Of a stretch of 24,563 nucleotides of DNA, positions 22,916 through 24,563 are shown in pieces. The notes beneath the pieces are model-generated. The model worked only from the letters and a program-made list of their open reading frames with translations. It had not been told where the DNA came from and did not search any database. Source of the DNA: Candidatus Zixiibacteriota bacterium (GTDB lineage: Bacteria; Zixibacteria; MSB-5A5; SM1-73); the NCBI GenBank assembly GCA_029933635.1, contig JAOZNS010000011.1, positions 1 to 24,563 on the forward strand. Direction: 5' to 3'. Every line of letters begins with the position of its first letter. The stretch's first letter is position 1. Made by a program: the position numbers and the translations under genes.

Positions 22916-24187
22916 TTACCCAAACCTGTTAGGATCCTTTTTGTTCATCTGCTTGGCACCAATAATATGGGAAAAGCCGTTCTCCCTTATCTTTAAAAGA
23001 TGCCCCAGCTTGTCCCTTTTTGTCTCCAGATATTTGATGTTCTCCGGGGTGGGGCGAACTTCTGTGGGCACCCTTTCGATGACCTTAAGCCCGTAGCCCT
23101 CGATCCCGATGATCTTTTTGGGATTGTTGGTTATGAGTCTGATGGTGGAAAGACCCAGATCGACCAGGATCTGGGCGCCGATGCCATAATCCCGTAGGTC
23201 TGGATCAAATCCTAATTCGAGGTTTGCCTGCACCGTGTCCAGCCCCCAGTCCTGAAGCTGATAAGCCTTTATCTTGTTGGGTAGTCCGATTCCTCTTCCC
23301 TCCTGGCGCATATATAAGAAGACTCCCAGACCTTCCCTCTCAATTAAGCTTAAAGCCTGGGCCAGTTGATCGCCACAATCGCATCGAGCCGAACCAAACA
23401 CGTCCCCGGTCAAACATTGCGAGTGCACCCGCACCAGCACATTTTCCTTCCCCTTCACCTCGCCTTTTTCTAAAGCCAGATGGTGATGCTCGTCTATCAC
23501 GCTTTTGTAAAGATGAAGCTTAAAATGTCCAAATTTGGTGGGGAAGTCGGCACTTACCATTCTTTTTACCAGCTTCTCCTTTCTTCTTCTGTATTCGATT
23601 AAGTCCTTAACCGTGATGATTTTTAAATCAAACCTTTTGGCCATCTCCAGAAGTTTGGGAAGGCGAGCCATATTCCCGTCCTCATCCATGATTTCACATA
23701 GAACGCCTGCCGGATAAAGTCCTGCCAGACGAGCTAAATCCACCGCCGCCTCGGTGTGCCCGGCTCGGCTCAGCACTCCTCCCTTTTGGGCTTGGATAGG
23801 AAAGATGTGCCCGGGTCGAGCTAAATCCTCAGGATGTGTGTCTGGGGCGATCAAGGTCTTTATGGTTTGTGCTCTGTCATGAGCTGAAATCCCTGTTGTG
23901 GTATTATGCACCGCATCCACGGATACGGTGAAGCGGGTGCCCATCTTGGCGGTGTTTACCTTCACCATGGGGGAAAGCTCTAACTGTTCAATCCGTTCTG
24001 GGGTAAGGGGAACGCAGATCAATCCCCGGGCAAACTTGGAGATGAAATTGATCGCCTCCGGGCTTATCTTCTCCGCCGCCAGAATCATATCGCCTTCGTT
24101 CTCCCGATCCGCATCATCCACCACGATGACTATCTTTCCCCGTTTTATATCCTCGATGGCTTCCTCTATTGTGTTCAATTGCGACAC
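22916..24187 (-). CDS. ribBA: Bifunctional 3,4-dihydroxy-2-butanone 4-phosphate synthase / GTP cyclohydrolase II
   Basis: Fusion enzyme of 423 aa supplying both precursors of lumazine. The RibB half (about 1-203) has DDADRENEGD, TRFTVSVDA, RPGHIFPI with the active-site His127, and GHTEAAVDL. The RibA half (about 205-405) has CLTGDVFGSARCDCG with zinc ligands Cys258, Cys269 and Cys271, RQEGRGIGLPNKIKAY, and ITNNPKKI. All key residues are present in both halves, so both activities are expected. The start is GTG at 24187 with AAAGGAG 8 nt upstream. It lies between ribE and ribH, as in classical rib operons, and is separated from ribE by 128 nt containing two hairpins. Confidence 0.96.
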   Translation of the reverse strand: MSQLNTIEEAIEDIKRGKIVIVVDDADRENEGDMILAAEKISPEAINFISKFARGLICVPLTPERIEQLELSPMVKVNTAKMGTRFTVSVDAVHNTTTGISAHDRAQTIKTLIAPDTHPEDLARPGHIFPIQAQKGGVLSRAGHTEAAVDLARLAGLYPAGVLCEIMDEDGNMARLPKLLEMAKRFDLKIITVKDLIEYRRRKEKLVKRMVSADFPTKFGHFKLHLYKSVIDEHHHLALEKGEVKGKENVLVRVHSQCLTGDVFGSARCDCGDQLAQALSLIEREGLGVFLYMRQEGRGIGLPNKIKAYQLQDWGLDTVQANLELGFDPDLRDYGIGAQILVDLGLSTIRLITNNPKKIIGIEGYGLKVIERVPTEVRPTPENIKYLETKRDKLGHLLKIRENGFSHIIGAKQMNKKDPNRFG

Positions 24188-24252
24188 CTGAAAATCTCCT
24201 TTCTCGGTCAGCCTTCTGGTAAAGCCTTTTGTTTTTAATCTATTTCTGATAG

Positions 24253-24282
24253 CGGTCTTCCGGTAGCTTCTGGGTGAGACCG
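24253..24282. repeat. Stem-loop between ribE and ribBA
   Basis: CGGTCT (24253-24258) and AGACCG (24277-24282) form a 6-bp stem around an 18-nt loop in the leader ahead of ribBA. It could tune expression of ribBA relative to ribE. It does not resemble an FMN riboswitch, which is much longer. Confidence 0.35.
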
Positions 24283-24299
24283 ACTTACTTAATTTCCTT

Positions 24300-24315
24300 C
24301 ACCTCGAATGAGGTG
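24300..24315. repeat. Hairpin directly after the ribE stop codon
   Basis: CACCTC-GAAT-GAGGTG, a perfect 6-bp stem with a 4-nt loop that abuts the ribE stop on its transcript. No T-run follows on the minus strand, so it is more likely an RNA-stability or attenuating element than a full terminator. Confidence 0.45.
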
Positions 24316-24563
24316 TTACCAGCCCTTTTCTTTTAGCCAATCCTCAGTGATCTCAAACTTATCCCTTTTGAGAGTTAAGATTCTTTCTACATATTTGCCA
24401 ATCAGATCGGTCTCCACGTTTACGAAATCCCCCTTTCTTTTATGACCCAAGGTGGTGTTTTTCATGGTGAAGGGGATGATGGAGACGTTAAACGAGCTTT
24501 TGAAAATTTGGACTATGGTTAAACTTATTCCGTCCACTGCCACCGATCCCTTCTCCACCAGAC
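24316..24563 (-). CDS. ribE: Riboflavin synthase alpha chain (partial, C-terminal part)
   Basis: Only the last 82 codons are inside the window; the gene runs past the right edge. The visible part reads LVEKGSVAVDGISLTI, then FNVSIIPFTMKNTTLG and VNVETDLIGKYVERIL, the hallmark C-terminal lumazine-binding barrel of the trimeric riboflavin synthase. The enzyme dismutates two lumazine molecules into riboflavin. It is the most upstream visible gene of the rib unit (ribE-ribBA-ribH-nusB). ribD and any FMN riboswitch, if present, would lie beyond the edge. A GTG at 24558 is internal and not a start. Confidence 0.93.
   Translation of the reverse strand, partial: LVEKGSVAVDGISLTIVQIFKSSFNVSIIPFTMKNTTLGHKRKGDFVNVETDLIGKYVERILTLKRDKFEITEDWLKEKGW

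Overview
The window holds about 20 bacterial genes and includes a chromosomal replication origin region. No rRNA, tRNA, CRISPR array, transposase or prophage gene is visible. Base composition is moderate, with AT-rich intergenic stretches. Four things together suggest an uncultured bacterium of the Fibrobacteres-Chlorobi-Bacteroidetes (FCB) group or a neighbouring candidate phylum: a DUF2723 glycosyltransferase with TPRs, secreted TPR paralogues, a DNRLRE lipoprotein, and the order dnaA-dnaN-dciA-gyrB without recF. This placement is inference; the sequence alone does not fix the phylum.

Layout. From 0.2 to 3.2 kb: a lipoprotein gene (+) converges on folC and an outer-membrane beta-barrel gene (both -). 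From 3.4 to 5.8 kb: a phosphomannomutase/phosphoglucomutase and a tandem-receiver response regulator (both +). From 5.9 to 6.8 kb: a secreted two-PDZ protein (-). From 6.83 to 7.9 kb: a non-coding region with hairpins, a possible small RNA, a near-consensus promoter and DnaA boxes, read here as oriC plus the dnaA leader. From 7.9 to 13.2 kb: dnaA, dnaN, dciA (DUF721) and gyrB, all +. A clear intrinsic terminator follows dnaN, and gyrB has its own candidate promoter. From 13.3 to 14.0 kb: a DUF72 gene (+).

From 14.1 kb to the right edge every gene is on the - strand. Reading in the direction of transcription from the edge, the order is ribE (cut by the edge), ribBA, ribH, nusB. A new promoter then starts DUF2723, a GT4 glycosyltransferase and a UPF0104 flippase-like membrane protein. 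Another promoter starts a PH-like membrane protein and two paralogous TPR proteins.

The genes fall into four functional sets. One starts replication and sets supercoiling (DnaA, beta clamp, DciA, GyrB). One makes riboflavin and is linked to transcription antitermination (nusB). One appears to modify the cell surface with sugars (DUF2723, GT4, UPF0104), and the phosphohexomutase could feed it activated sugar. The last contains envelope or secreted proteins (lipoprotein, barrel, PDZ and TPR proteins) of unknown role. The points most worth a second look are the structured non-coding region left of dnaA, the glycosylation/TPR cluster, and the palindrome built into the barrel gene's promoter.
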